Below are positions 1 through 5,670 of a stretch of DNA of 5,670 bases, one piece after another. The notes under the pieces are model-generated. The model worked only from the letters and a program-made list of their open reading frames with translations, had not been told where the DNA came from and ran no database searches. Source of the DNA: Alphaproteobacteria bacterium (GTDB taxonomy: Bacteria > Pseudomonadota > Alphaproteobacteria > Rickettsiales > UBA3002); the NCBI GenBank assembly GCA_021732545.1, contig JAKFUW010000200.1:1-5670 (forward strand), given 5' to 3'. Each line of letters begins with the position of its first letter. Within the stretch, counting starts at the first letter, position 1. The position numbers and the translations under genes are program-made.

Positions 1-1598
1 GGGTTAGGGTGGGGGATGGTAGTTGTTCCCCCCTCTAACTCCCCCTGCATGCGGGGGGAGGACGGATGCGTGTAAATATCAGTAGGCAATGGCATATCGT
101 CTTCATAAGCCAGCGATTGCACCGCCGCGATCGGGCTTTGCGAGAGCGTTTGGGTGGTCACATTTGCATCCATGAGTAAATGCACAAACGACGTGTTCGC
201 TCCATTTTCCAGCAAGCGGCGAATGAGATAAGCCAGCAAATCCTTATGTTCGCCCACAGGCGCATAAATGCGCGATGGTATCTCGCCTACAATCGCATCG
301 TGCAGCGCGTCGCCCATGCCGTGTAGTCGCTGAAATTCATAGCCCGTTGCATCTATTTTGTGCGCGGCAGCGAGCGCCATAATATCGGCGATGGTGCGCG
401 CATTGTGGGTGGCAAATTGCGGATAAAAACATTTCGGGTTTCTAAGCAATGTGGTAGCGCATGCGAGATAAGACAAATCCGTATGTTCTTTGTGCGTGTA
501 AACCGGATAAGCGCGTAATCCTTCGACTTGCGCGCGTTTAATTTCGGCATCCCAATAGGCGCCTTTAACCAACCGTACGGGAAAGCGCAAACCGGTTTCG
601 CGCGCGAGCGCCGCCAACCAATCGAGCAAAGCAGGTGCTGCTTTTTGGTAAGCTTGCACCACAAATCCCAAGCCATCATATCCAGTCCAACATGGGTCGG
701 TGGCGAGTGCGCGAAATAGCGCCATCTCAATATCGAGCCGCGCCGCTTCTTCGGCGTCCAGGCTCACGCTGATGCCGCTATCTTTAGCAAGCAAAACCAG
801 TTCTTTTAAGCGTGGTAACAGTTCATTCATCACGCGTTGTTTTTGCGTGAGTTCGTAGCGAGCGTGCAGCGCTGAAAGTTTGATCGAGATATTGGGGCGC
901 GCAAAAAATGGTGCCGAATGATCCACCGTTTTGGCGATTGCCGCTATCGCGTGGCGATAAGACTCCATAAAAGCCAGTGCTTGCGCATCACTACGTGCCG
1001 CTTCGCCCAGCATATCGAAGGAATAGCGATAACCTTTTTTGATCGATGATTTGCCGTTGGAAAGTGCGTCATGGATGGTTTCGCCCAGCACAAAGCGCGA
1101 GCCCATCAGCTTCATGCCCTGGCGCATCGCTTCACGGATGGTGGGTTCGCCCACTTTGGTGAACATTTTGCTGATAAAATTGGCAGGGCTTTGCGTGATA
1201 TTCACCATCTTGCCTGTCAGCATCAGCCCCCAGCTGGAGGCATTCACAAACCAATGATCGCTCTTGCCGATATGCTGTTCCCAATGGGCGTGCTCGAACT
1301 TATCTTTAATCAACTTATCTGCCGTGTGTGCATCGGGGATGCGCAGCAACGCTTCGGCCAGACACATCAGCGCAATGCCTTCCGAGGTATTCAGCCCATA
1401 TTCGTGCAAAAAAGCCTCGATACCGCCGCCCGCATCGTCGCGCAGATTTTCCACCAGCCGTTGCGCGTGGCGTTGGATATCGGTTTCATGGGTGGTGTGT
1501 GCGTGGGTGAGGTCTAATAACGCTTTGACGGCATCGGATTCGAGAGTCCATGCGCAAGCGCTCACTTCGTTTTGAAGATTATCTAATGTTTGCGTCAT
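1..1598 (-). CDS. putA: Bifunctional proline dehydrogenase / P5C dehydrogenase, N-terminal part (3' end outside window)
   Basis: PutA oxidises proline to glutamate in two steps: an FAD-dependent proline dehydrogenase, then an NAD-dependent P5C dehydrogenase. The 532 visible codons cover the N-terminal arm (including LMCLAEALLRIPDA at about 78-91) and the whole proline dehydrogenase barrel. Visible barrel motifs are ISIKLSALHARYE, SLDAEEA, RLVKGAYWDAEIKRA, FYPQFATHNARTIA and YAPVGEHKDLLAYLIRR. By alignment from memory with E. coli PutA, K240, D281, Y445 and the R460-R461 pair match the catalytic and substrate-binding residues. There is no N-terminal ribbon-helix-helix domain, so this is a short, non-repressor PutA. 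After D507-I508-Y509 the expected G-x-x-R-x-N-S-x-G linker is absent; a repeat is read in frame instead. The start at 1598 (MTQTLD) fits the family. An in-frame ATG at 1652 would add 18 residues but lies inside a repeat. Neither start has a clear Shine-Dalgarno site. The frame stays open to the window edge. Confidence 0.96.
   Translation of the reverse strand, partial: MTQTLDNLQNEVSACAWTLESDAVKALLDLTHAHTTHETDIQRHAQRLVENLRDDAGGGIEAFLHEYGLNTSEGIALMCLAEALLRIPDAHTADKLIKDKFEHAHWEQHIGKSDHWFVNASSWGLMLTGKMVNITQSPANFISKMFTKVGEPTIREAMRQGMKLMGSRFVLGETIHDALSNGKSSIKKGYRYSFDMLGEAARSDAQALAFMESYRHAIAAIAKTVDHSAPFFARPNISIKLSALHARYELTQKQRVMNELLPRLKELVLLAKDSGISVSLDAEEAARLDIEMALFRALATDPCWTGYDGLGFVVQAYQKAAPALLDWLAALARETGLRFPVRLVKGAYWDAEIKRAQVEGLRAYPVYTHKEHTDLSYLACATTLLRNPKCFYPQFATHNARTIADIMALAAAHKIDATGYEFQRLHGMGDALHDAIVGEIPSRIYAPVGEHKDLLAYLIRRLLENGANTSFVHLLMDANVTTQTLSQSPIAAVQSLAYEDDMPLPTDIYTHPSSPRMQGELEGGTTTIPHPN
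39..60. repeat. 22-bp G/C-rich palindrome inside putA
   Basis: The arms CTCCCCC (39-45) and GGGGGAG (54-60) are perfect inverted repeats around a centre containing GCATGC; only one base pair (46/53) mismatches. Flanking runs (CCCCCC at 28-33 and the G-rich 1-15) suggest it is part of a longer element that continues past the window edge. In the putA frame the stretch reads SSPRMQGELEGG and then PHPNP, the wording typical of this dispersed palindrome family when it falls in coding DNA. The repeat identity rests on recall of that family; the palindrome itself is direct. Confidence 0.75.
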
Positions 1599-1600
1599 AA

Positions 1601-1614
1601 CGCTAGCATTAGCG
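1601..1614. promoter_or_regulatory. Small inverted repeat just upstream of the putA start
   Basis: CGCTAGCATTAGCG has perfect 5-bp arms (CGCTA/TAGCG) around 4 nt and ends 2 nt before the putA ATG at 1598. It occupies the place where a ribosome binding site would be expected, and none is visible there. It could be a weak mRNA hairpin or a protein site, but a 5-bp stem can also arise by chance. Confidence 0.25.
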
Positions 1615-1647
1615 CGTCTTGGGTGCGCAGTAAAGCATATCGTATGT

Positions 1648-1715
1648 GTCATGCCGCACTTGTTGCGGCACCTCCATCAGTATAGCGCCAGACCCCGCAA
1701 CGAGTGCGGGGTGAC
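1648..1715. repeat. 68-bp dispersed palindromic repeat (GTCA...TGAC type)
   Basis: The left arm, beginning GTCATGCCGCACTTGTTGCG (1648-1667) and running to 1672, and the right arm (1691-1715) are imperfect inverted repeats about 25 nt long that start with GTCA and end with TGAC. Each arm is also a hairpin on its own; the right one has a perfect 7-bp stem, CCCCGCA/TGCGGGG, around ACGAG. The element begins 4 bp past the stop codon of the minus-strand membrane protein gene and lies upstream of putA. There it may act as an mRNA 3' structure or a weak terminator, although no T-run follows. It resembles the GTCATGCCG-type intergenic repeats of many alphaproteobacteria. No transposase is nearby. Confidence 0.75.
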
Positions 1716-1719
1716 ATTC

Positions 1720-2634
1720 TTACACGTTACGACTAGGCGCAGAAGGTTGCACGGTGCCTTGCCACATTGCTGCGCTAATAGTTTTATCGGCGTGTGGTTG
1801 CGCGATGCGTTGATGCAGCTGCGCACTGAGTGTTGCGGCATCGGATTTCAGCTCAGGGCAGGCGGTTAAAAACTCACTGACTTGTGCAATTAATCCTTCT
1901 TGCATGTGCGCGGGTTGCGCCGCAATGATCTCGGCTGCCATGCGTTCCAGCGCTTCCAGCGTGCTCGTGTCAGTGACTTGCTCTTTAGAGGACGAGCCCA
2001 GAAAATGATTGGCAACCACATAACTTCCCGCTGTTAAAAGTTTTAAATAATAACTGCTATTGGCAGGATTGGCGGCGCGCTCATTGAAGGCGCTTAGCGT
2101 CAGCGTGATATTGTTCAGGCTGTATAAAAGCCCGGAGATGCGCAGCGGTTTATCCATCGCCCACTGAAACCAACTATCAGTTTTTTTCTCTAACTTTTCT
2201 GAGGTATGTTTGGCTTCAGGCAGTAACAAGCCGATTAAGCCACCGGTGGTAACCAATCCACCGCTTCTGGCTTCATTATAATCGGGTTTGGCGCGGTTTA
2301 AGCCAGAATACATCAAGGTTGTGCCGCCGATGGCATAGACGGCGTTGAGCATCTGCGAGGGATGAGTGTAGAGGAAGTTTTGGACCCCATCGAGCGTGCT
2401 TGGTTTAAAGCGCAGATGGGTTGTTGCCAGCTCGCTGGTTGGAGGGATAGCCACCGCTTGTGAGGATAAAAAATCACCCAGTTGGTGCGAGAGGCGCCCA
2501 AGCTGATGTTTGGCTGGCTCTTTGCCATAAAAAGCAGGAACCAAGCCACCCACACCCCATGCCAGCCCCGTGAAGGCACTGGCGCGGTTGTTATTATACA
2601 TGCCATGGGCAAATAGCGCCGCGTCACCCAGCAA
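1720..2634 (-). CDS. Uncharacterised multi-pass membrane protein; start uncertain
   Basis: I do not recognise this protein. From the TTG at 2634 it has 304 residues. Hydrophobic, Gly/Ala-rich stretches at about 16-36, 95-113, 124-140, 165-183 and 196-213 suggest up to five membrane segments. A soluble, probably helical C-terminal region of about 90 residues follows, ending in a polar tail. The frame stays open upstream to 2736 and reads naturally as protein (LNYAGYGYLLGDAALF), so the true N-terminus is probably further upstream, yet no in-frame ATG lies there. An ATG at 2709-2711 is one frame off: a single extra A in the A5 run at 2695-2699 would join it, giving MISSKKQPSAENQ and about 330 residues. 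Another ATG (2746-2748) is in frame but is followed three codons later by TAA. Either a frameshift (real or sequencing) or a non-ATG start is possible. It lies downstream of clpP on the same strand, but the long gap and a repeat argue for separate transcription. Confidence 0.7.
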   Translation of the reverse strand: MLGDAALFAHGMYNNNRASAFTGLAWGVGGLVPAFYGKEPAKHQLGRLSHQLGDFLSSQAVAIPPTSELATTHLRFKPSTLDGVQNFLYTHPSQMLNAVYAIGGTTLMYSGLNRAKPDYNEARSGGLVTTGGLIGLLLPEAKHTSEKLEKKTDSWFQWAMDKPLRISGLLYSLNNITLTLSAFNERAANPANSSYYLKLLTAGSYVVANHFLGSSSKEQVTDTSTLEALERMAAEIIAAQPAHMQEGLIAQVSEFLTACPELKSDAATLSAQLHQRIAQPHADKTISAAMWQGTVQPSAPSRNV

Positions 2635-2798
2635 ATAGCCATAGCCCGCATAATTCAGGCTTGAATCACGGGTCTGATTCTCAGCAGATGGTTGTTTTTG
2701 CTCGATATCATGCCTCGAAGATAAGAGTTTCCACCCTTATTTTAGCATGAGCCTATGACGGTTTGATGACAGAGAATATCGTAGTTGGGTAATGTGTT

Positions 2799-2880
2799 GT
2801 CATTGCGAGCCAAAGGCGAAGCAATCCAAAGAAGGTGAACTAAGAATGGATTGCCACGCTGCTTTGCAGCTCGCAATGAC
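2799..2880. repeat. 82-bp palindromic repeat, GTCATTGCGAGC type
   Basis: The termini GTCATTGCGAGC (2799-2810) and GCTCGCAATGAC (2869-2880) form a perfect 12-bp inverted repeat. Inside, GCAATCC (2821-2827) pairs perfectly with GGATTGC (2848-2854). Small hairpins GCC-AAA-GGC (2809-2817) and GCTGC-TTT-GCAGC (2858-2870) sit in the arms, so a cloverleaf-like fold is possible. Read as protein it gives the familiar HCEPKAKQS and DCHAALQLAMT strings that produce spurious ORFs in Rickettsia and other genomes. It begins 19 bp past the clpP stop codon and may shape the 3' end of the tig-clpP mRNA. Confidence 0.88.
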
Positions 2881-2899
2881 GGCGCTAAAACAAAAACAC

Positions 2900-3541
2900 T
2901 TACTTCTTCACCACATCCGCGCGAGACATCACAATCTCATCGATCAGCCCGAATTTTTTAGCATCTTCGGGGTTCATGAAATTATCGCGTTCCATGCTTT
3001 TTTCCACATGCGGCAGTTTCTGATCGCAATGTTTCACATAGATCAGGTTCAGGCGTTTTTTGAGGTCTAAAATCTCTTTCGCGTGAATTTCGATATCGGT
3101 CGCCTGACCACGGAAACCACCCGATGGTTGGTGAATCATGATGCGCGCATTGGGGGTAGCAAAGCGCTTGCCTGCTGCACCGGCGGCCAGCAGCAGCGAG
3201 CCCATCGAGCAGGCTTGGCCGATACACAAGGTGCTGACATCGGGGCGGATATATTGCATGGTGTCATACATCGCAAGGCCAGAGGTGACCACGCCGCCTG
3301 GCGAATTAATATACATGAAAATATCTTTTTCGGGATTTTCTGATTCCAAAAAGAGCAGCTGCGCCACGACTAAGCTCGACATATAATCTTCGACTTGTCC
3401 CGTAATGAACACAATGCGCTCTTTTAAAAGGCGCGAATAAATATCATAAGCGCGCTCACCACGGCTGGTGGTTTCAACCACCATCGGCACAAGGTTGGCA
3501 TAGGCATCAATCATCTGATGGTCGTTGCGGATATCTAACAT
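2900..3541 (-). CDS. clpP: ATP-dependent Clp protease proteolytic subunit
   Basis: ClpP is the serine peptidase that forms a two-ring, 14-subunit chamber and degrades proteins unfolded by ClpX or ClpA. At 213 residues it has the usual length. The catalytic triad is visible: S112 in GQACSMGSLLLAAG, H137 in MIHQPSGG and D186 in ERDNFMNPEDA. Other family signatures are YINSPGGVVTSGLAMYDTM (oxyanion-hole glycines) and GFRGQATDIEIHAKEIL (handle helix region). The N-terminal VPMVVETTSRGERAYDIYSRLL is typical of the mature ClpP axial-pore region. The ATG at 3541 follows an ideal AAGGAGG, and only 3 bp separate it from the tig stop codon, so the two are almost certainly cotranscribed and translationally coupled. 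Unusually, clpX does not follow; a repeat and an unrelated membrane protein gene do. Confidence 0.98.
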   Translation of the reverse strand: MLDIRNDHQMIDAYANLVPMVVETTSRGERAYDIYSRLLKERIVFITGQVEDYMSSLVVAQLLFLESENPEKDIFMYINSPGGVVTSGLAMYDTMQYIRPDVSTLCIGQACSMGSLLLAAGAAGKRFATPNARIMIHQPSGGFRGQATDIEIHAKEILDLKKRLNLIYVKHCDQKLPHVEKSMERDNFMNPEDAKKFGLIDEIVMSRADVVKK

Positions 3542-3544
3542 GGT

Positions 3545-4933
3545 TTAGTCCTCCTTTTTGGCTTTTTTAGTCGATGTTTTTTTACTTTCAGCCGATGATT
3601 TCTTTTCTTTTGGTGCGTCCGAATCGTCGTCTTGATTCAGCAAAAATTCAGGCGACACTTTTTTCTCTGCGCGTTTGACCTTGCTCAAAATTAAATCAAC
3701 CACTTTTTCTTCGATGATCGGGCCTTTGAGTTCTTCGACATGTTCAGGATTTTTCTGATAAAATTCGAACACTTTTTTCTCTTGGCCGGGGAACATGCGT
3801 GCTTGCTCCACCACGGCGCGGGTCAATTCTTCTTTGGTAATTTGCACATTGTTTTTGCGGCCCACTTCAGCGAGCAAAATACCCAAACGCACGCGGCGCT
3901 CGGCGATAATCTGATATTCAGCGCGAAGTTCAGCATCGGGCTTATTCACCGATGGGTCGCCCTTGGCTTTTGCCTGTTGCAGCTGATCCCAAATGCTACC
4001 AAATTCCATCTCCACCATCTTGGATGGAATCTCGAATTTCATTGTGTCATCGAGCGTATCGAATAGTTGTTTTTTCGATTTGTTGCGTGCCAGATTGTCA
4101 TAATCGCCAGCCAGTTGTGAGCGCACCGCTTCTTTCATATCGGCCAGATCTTTAAATCCGATATGCTGGCAAAATTCATCATCAAGGCTAGGTGCGTGAA
4201 TGTTCAGCACCGTATGCACCTTCACATCAAATTCAGCGTTTTCACCGGCCAAATCTTTGCTGTGATAGTCCTTAGGGAAGGCCACTTTTACCACCACTTC
4301 ATCGCCTGCTTTGCAGCCGATGAGTTGCTCTTCAAAGCCTGGAATAAACTGGCCAGAGCCAAGCTCCAGCTGATAATCTTCGCCCTTGCCACCTTTAAAA
4401 GGCTCACCGTTTAATTTGCCCAGAAAATCAATCTTTACGGCGTCGCCATTGGCAGCTTTTGCTGCTGCTGGTGCATCGTGGAAATGTTTACGGCTTTCGA
4501 CCACGCGCTGCATCGCTTCGATGATTTCCGATTCTGCAATCTCGCAACTATAATTATCAACCGTGATCGATTCAAAATTGATTTCTGGCACCTCCGGCAT
4601 GCTTTCGACGCTGAGGGTAAAAGCCAGTTCGCCTTGTTCTTCGTAGCTATCGATGTTGACATCGGGTTTCATGGAAGGGCGGATGTTTTTTTCAGCCAGC
4701 ACTTGTTGGGTGGTTTTGTTCACCGTGTCCCACAGCACGCTATCCATCACATCTTTACCGTAGCGTTGCTTGAGCAAGGTCATCGGCACTTTGCCAGGGC
4801 GAAAGCCTTGAATTTTTGCTTTTTTACCAACGGCTTGCAGTTCTTGTTGCAGTTGCATTTCCACCACGGTGGCGGGCACTACAATGCTAAAGGTGTGTGA
4901 TAAGCCTTCTTGTTTCAGGGCAGTGACTTTCAT
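3545..4933 (-). CDS. tig: Trigger factor, ribosome-associated chaperone/peptidyl-prolyl isomerase
   Basis: Trigger factor binds at the ribosomal exit tunnel and shields and folds nascent chains. The three-domain layout is clear. The N-terminal ribosome-binding domain carries the signature GFRPGKVP at 43-50. An FKBP-type isomerase domain spans about 163-245 (GDAVKIDFLGKLNGEPF, then LGSGQFIPGFEEQLIGCKAGD). The helical C-terminal chaperone domain runs from about 250 to 430. A Lys/Ser-rich acidic-then-basic tail (432-462, DDDSDAPKEKKSS...KKAKKED) makes it, at 462 residues, about 30 longer than the E. coli protein. The ATG at 4933 is preceded at 8 nt by AGGAAAG, which supports the start. It is followed 3 bp later by clpP and preceded, after a 103-bp gap, by a DUF1640-like gene on the same strand. 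I could not identify a promoter of its own in that gap. Confidence 0.97.
   Translation of the reverse strand: MKVTALKQEGLSHTFSIVVPATVVEMQLQQELQAVGKKAKIQGFRPGKVPMTLLKQRYGKDVMDSVLWDTVNKTTQQVLAEKNIRPSMKPDVNIDSYEEQGELAFTLSVESMPEVPEINFESITVDNYSCEIAESEIIEAMQRVVESRKHFHDAPAAAKAANGDAVKIDFLGKLNGEPFKGGKGEDYQLELGSGQFIPGFEEQLIGCKAGDEVVVKVAFPKDYHSKDLAGENAEFDVKVHTVLNIHAPSLDDEFCQHIGFKDLADMKEAVRSQLAGDYDNLARNKSKKQLFDTLDDTMKFEIPSKMVEMEFGSIWDQLQQAKAKGDPSVNKPDAELRAEYQIIAERRVRLGILLAEVGRKNNVQITKEELTRAVVEQARMFPGQEKKVFEFYQKNPEHVEELKGPIIEEKVVDLILSKVKRAEKKVSPEFLLNQDDDSDAPKEKKSSAESKKTSTKKAKKED
3550..3556 (-). promoter_or_regulatory. Strong ribosome binding site of clpP inside the end of tig
   Basis: AAGGAGG lies 8 nt before the clpP ATG and is built from the last tig sense codons (Lys-Glu-Asp). 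A perfect Shine-Dalgarno site inside the upstream gene, with a 3-bp intergenic gap, supports the clpP start and suggests that ribosomes finishing tig help to initiate clpP. Confidence 0.85.
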
Positions 4934-5036
4934 AGATAATTCTTTCCTAGATTCATGAGTTAACGCTTACAAAGCACAGCTTGAACACAAGCGCAAGGGC
5001 TGATTTTGGGGGGCTGCTCGAAATTCAGAGGGAATA

Positions 5037-5315
5037 TTAGCCGAAATATTTGACGGCAATCAGAACGCCGCCAAGTCCGATAATCATACCGCCCAGACGA
5101 ATCTGGATATCTTTGAAACGGCTATCCATGCGTAGCTCCATTTCCCGCAGCTCAGTTTTGACGTCTCGAATATCGGCTTTGTTAGCGGAATCATAGAGAG
5201 ATTGAGCGCTGGCGTCTCTTACCACATCGATAATCGCTTCTGCTTGCGCTTCTGGTACGCCAGTATCGCGTAAGCGCTTAACAAACAAATGTGTATCAAA
5301 AGTGAGAGCCGTCAC
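5037..5315 (-). CDS. Small DUF1640-like coiled-coil protein with C-terminal membrane anchor
   Basis: This 92-residue protein begins TALTFDTHLFVKRLRDTGVP and continues with EAQAEAIIDVVRDA. That opening is typical of the DUF1640/CCDC90-like family, which is widespread in proteobacteria and related to mitochondrial MCUR1-type proteins. A charged heptad-like helix at about 46-72 (KADIRDVKTELREMELRMDS and following) should form a coiled coil. A Gly/Ile-rich segment at 73-90 is a single C-terminal membrane span. The molecular role of bacterial members is unknown. The start is GTG at 5315, because an in-frame stop lies at 5340-5342; AAAGGA sits about 9 nt upstream. It has its own promoter (5342-5370) and lies upstream of tig on the same strand, so it may lead a DUF1640-tig-clpP transcript. 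Confidence 0.85.
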   Translation of the reverse strand: MTALTFDTHLFVKRLRDTGVPEAQAEAIIDVVRDASAQSLYDSANKADIRDVKTELREMELRMDSRFKDIQIRLGGMIIGLGGVLIAVKYFG

Positions 5316-5341
5316 GATTTGAATCCTTTCAACATTTAATC

Positions 5342-5370
5342 ATTATAACACAGCAGATAGTGTCAGGCAA
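5342..5370 (-). promoter_or_regulatory. Sigma70-type promoter for the DUF1640-like gene
   Basis: On the minus strand a perfect TATAAT (-10, at 5347-5342) follows TTGCCT (-35, at 5370-5365; 4 of 6 consensus) with the ideal 17-nt spacer. Transcription would start near 5335, leaving a leader of about 20 nt before the GTG with its AAAGGA ribosome site. It may also supply tig and clpP, since no better promoter is seen between 4934 and 5036. Confidence 0.65.
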
Positions 5371-5378
5371 CTGCCTGA
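5363..5378. promoter_or_regulatory. Possible operator: inverted repeat over the -35 box
   Basis: TCAGGCAACTGCCTGA has perfect 7-bp arms (TCAGGCA/TGCCTGA) around 2 nt. It covers the whole -35 hexamer of the minus-strand promoter and lies in the region shared with divergent clpX. Size, symmetry and position suit a dimeric repressor site. No regulator is encoded in the window, so the factor is unknown. Confidence 0.45.
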
Positions 5379-5571
5379 TCGCATCTGGAAATTTAACGAT
5401 TTATTTAGACTTTCTGTGCCACACTTAGATCAAATGGAAAAATCTATGTACAAAAACGCTATGCAAAAAAGCAACATCCGGCGCACGCATTAGAAATTCA
5501 TCACAGCTTCCATCCGGCATGCTTGACAGCTAAGCCAGAATGGTTGCAGATGAAAGAAAGAGAGAAATAGT

Positions 5572-5670
5572 ATGACCAAAACCAAAGATACCAAAAATAC
5601 CCGTTATTGTTCTTTTTGCGGAAAGAGCGAACACGAAGTTCGTAAGCTCATCGCAGGGCCAACGGTGTTT
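5572..5670 (+). CDS. clpX: ATP-dependent Clp protease ATP-binding subunit ClpX, N-terminus (3' end outside window)
   Basis: ClpX is the AAA+ unfoldase that recognises substrates and feeds them to ClpP. The 33 visible residues include TRYCSFCGKSEHEVRKLIAG and then PTVF, the start of the ClpX zinc-binding domain; C13 and C16 form the first cysteine pair and the second pair lies beyond the edge. The ATG at 5572 is preceded at 7 nt by a weak GAGAG. It is transcribed away from tig and clpP, so it cannot share their transcript, unlike the common tig-clpP-clpX order. No ATPase motif is visible yet, so it cannot be judged intact from this window. Confidence 0.95.
   Translation, partial: MTKTKDTKNTRYCSFCGKSEHEVRKLIAGPTVF

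Noticed and set aside
1..9. GGGTTAGGG resembling a telomeric unit
   Set aside because: Single occurrence within a G-rich repeat inside a bacterial coding frame.
353..730. 125-residue minus-strand frame inside putA
   Set aside because: It is out of frame with PutA. The PutA frame is continuous through this region, so there is no frameshift.
1071..1517. 148-residue plus-strand open frame
   Set aside because: It lies antisense to the clearly coding, motif-rich putA frame and has no recognisable features; a shadow frame.
2792..3070. 92-residue plus-strand frame starting in the repeat
   Set aside because: Made of repeat sequence (HCEPKAKQS) followed by antisense of clpP; a familiar spurious ORF type.
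4478..4900. 140-residue plus-strand frame rich in Phe and His
   Set aside because: Antisense to tig; its composition is that of reversed Lys/Glu codons.
4979..4992. GCTTG-AACA-CAAGC hairpin between the DUF1640-like gene and tig as a terminator
   Set aside because: Only a 5-bp stem and no T-run on the minus strand; too weak to call.
5434..5493. 19-codon plus-strand ORF upstream of clpX (MEKSMYKNAMQKSNIRRTH)
   Set aside because: No ribosome binding site and no link to clpX control; such a length is expected by chance. It could be reconsidered if conserved in relatives.
5475..5518. Direct repeat CATCCGGC (5475-5482 and 5511-5518) in the clpX leader
   Set aside because: Eight bases, two copies, with no further similarity around them; probably chance.
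5523..5528. Perfect TTGACA upstream of clpX
   Set aside because: No acceptable -10 hexamer lies 16-18 nt downstream (GCAGAT at 17 nt matches only 2 of 6), so I do not call a promoter.

Overview
The window looks like an alphaproteobacterial chromosome segment. It has moderate base composition, the conserved protein sequences look alphaproteobacterial, and it is scattered with short palindromic repeats of the kind common in Rickettsiales and relatives. The lineage assignment is inference; no rRNA or other phylogenetic marker is present.

Layout from left to right. Positions 1-1598 (minus strand) hold the N-terminal 532 codons of putA, the bifunctional proline/P5C dehydrogenase; the aldehyde dehydrogenase half lies outside the window. 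Its visible end carries a 22-bp palindrome read in frame, just where the proline dehydrogenase domain ends. A 68-bp GTCA...TGAC inverted repeat follows (1648-1715). Next is an unrecognised multi-pass membrane protein (1720-2634, minus) with an unclear or damaged start. Upstream of it, an 82-bp GTCATTGCGAGC-type palindromic repeat (2799-2880) sits just past the end of clpP. Then come clpP (2900-3541) and tig (3545-4933), packed together on the minus strand, and a small DUF1640-like coiled-coil/membrane protein gene (5037-5315). At the right edge, clpX (5572 onward) points the other way on the plus strand.

The functional core is protein quality control. Trigger factor catches nascent chains at the ribosome, ClpP is the proteolytic chamber, and ClpX is the unfoldase that feeds it. 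In most bacteria these genes run tig-clpP-clpX in one direction. Here clpX is divergent and separated from clpP by tig and the DUF1640-like gene, so protease and unfoldase must be transcribed from different promoters. A good sigma70-type promoter with a perfect 7-bp inverted repeat over its -35 box drives the DUF1640-like gene and perhaps tig-clpP.

No tRNA, rRNA, CRISPR array or transposase gene was seen. The clpX leader (about 5379-5571) has no convincing promoter or gene. I found no clear new multi-gene system. The observations most worth following are the in-frame repeat in putA, the split clp locus, the promoter/operator between the divergent genes, and the uncharacterised membrane protein.
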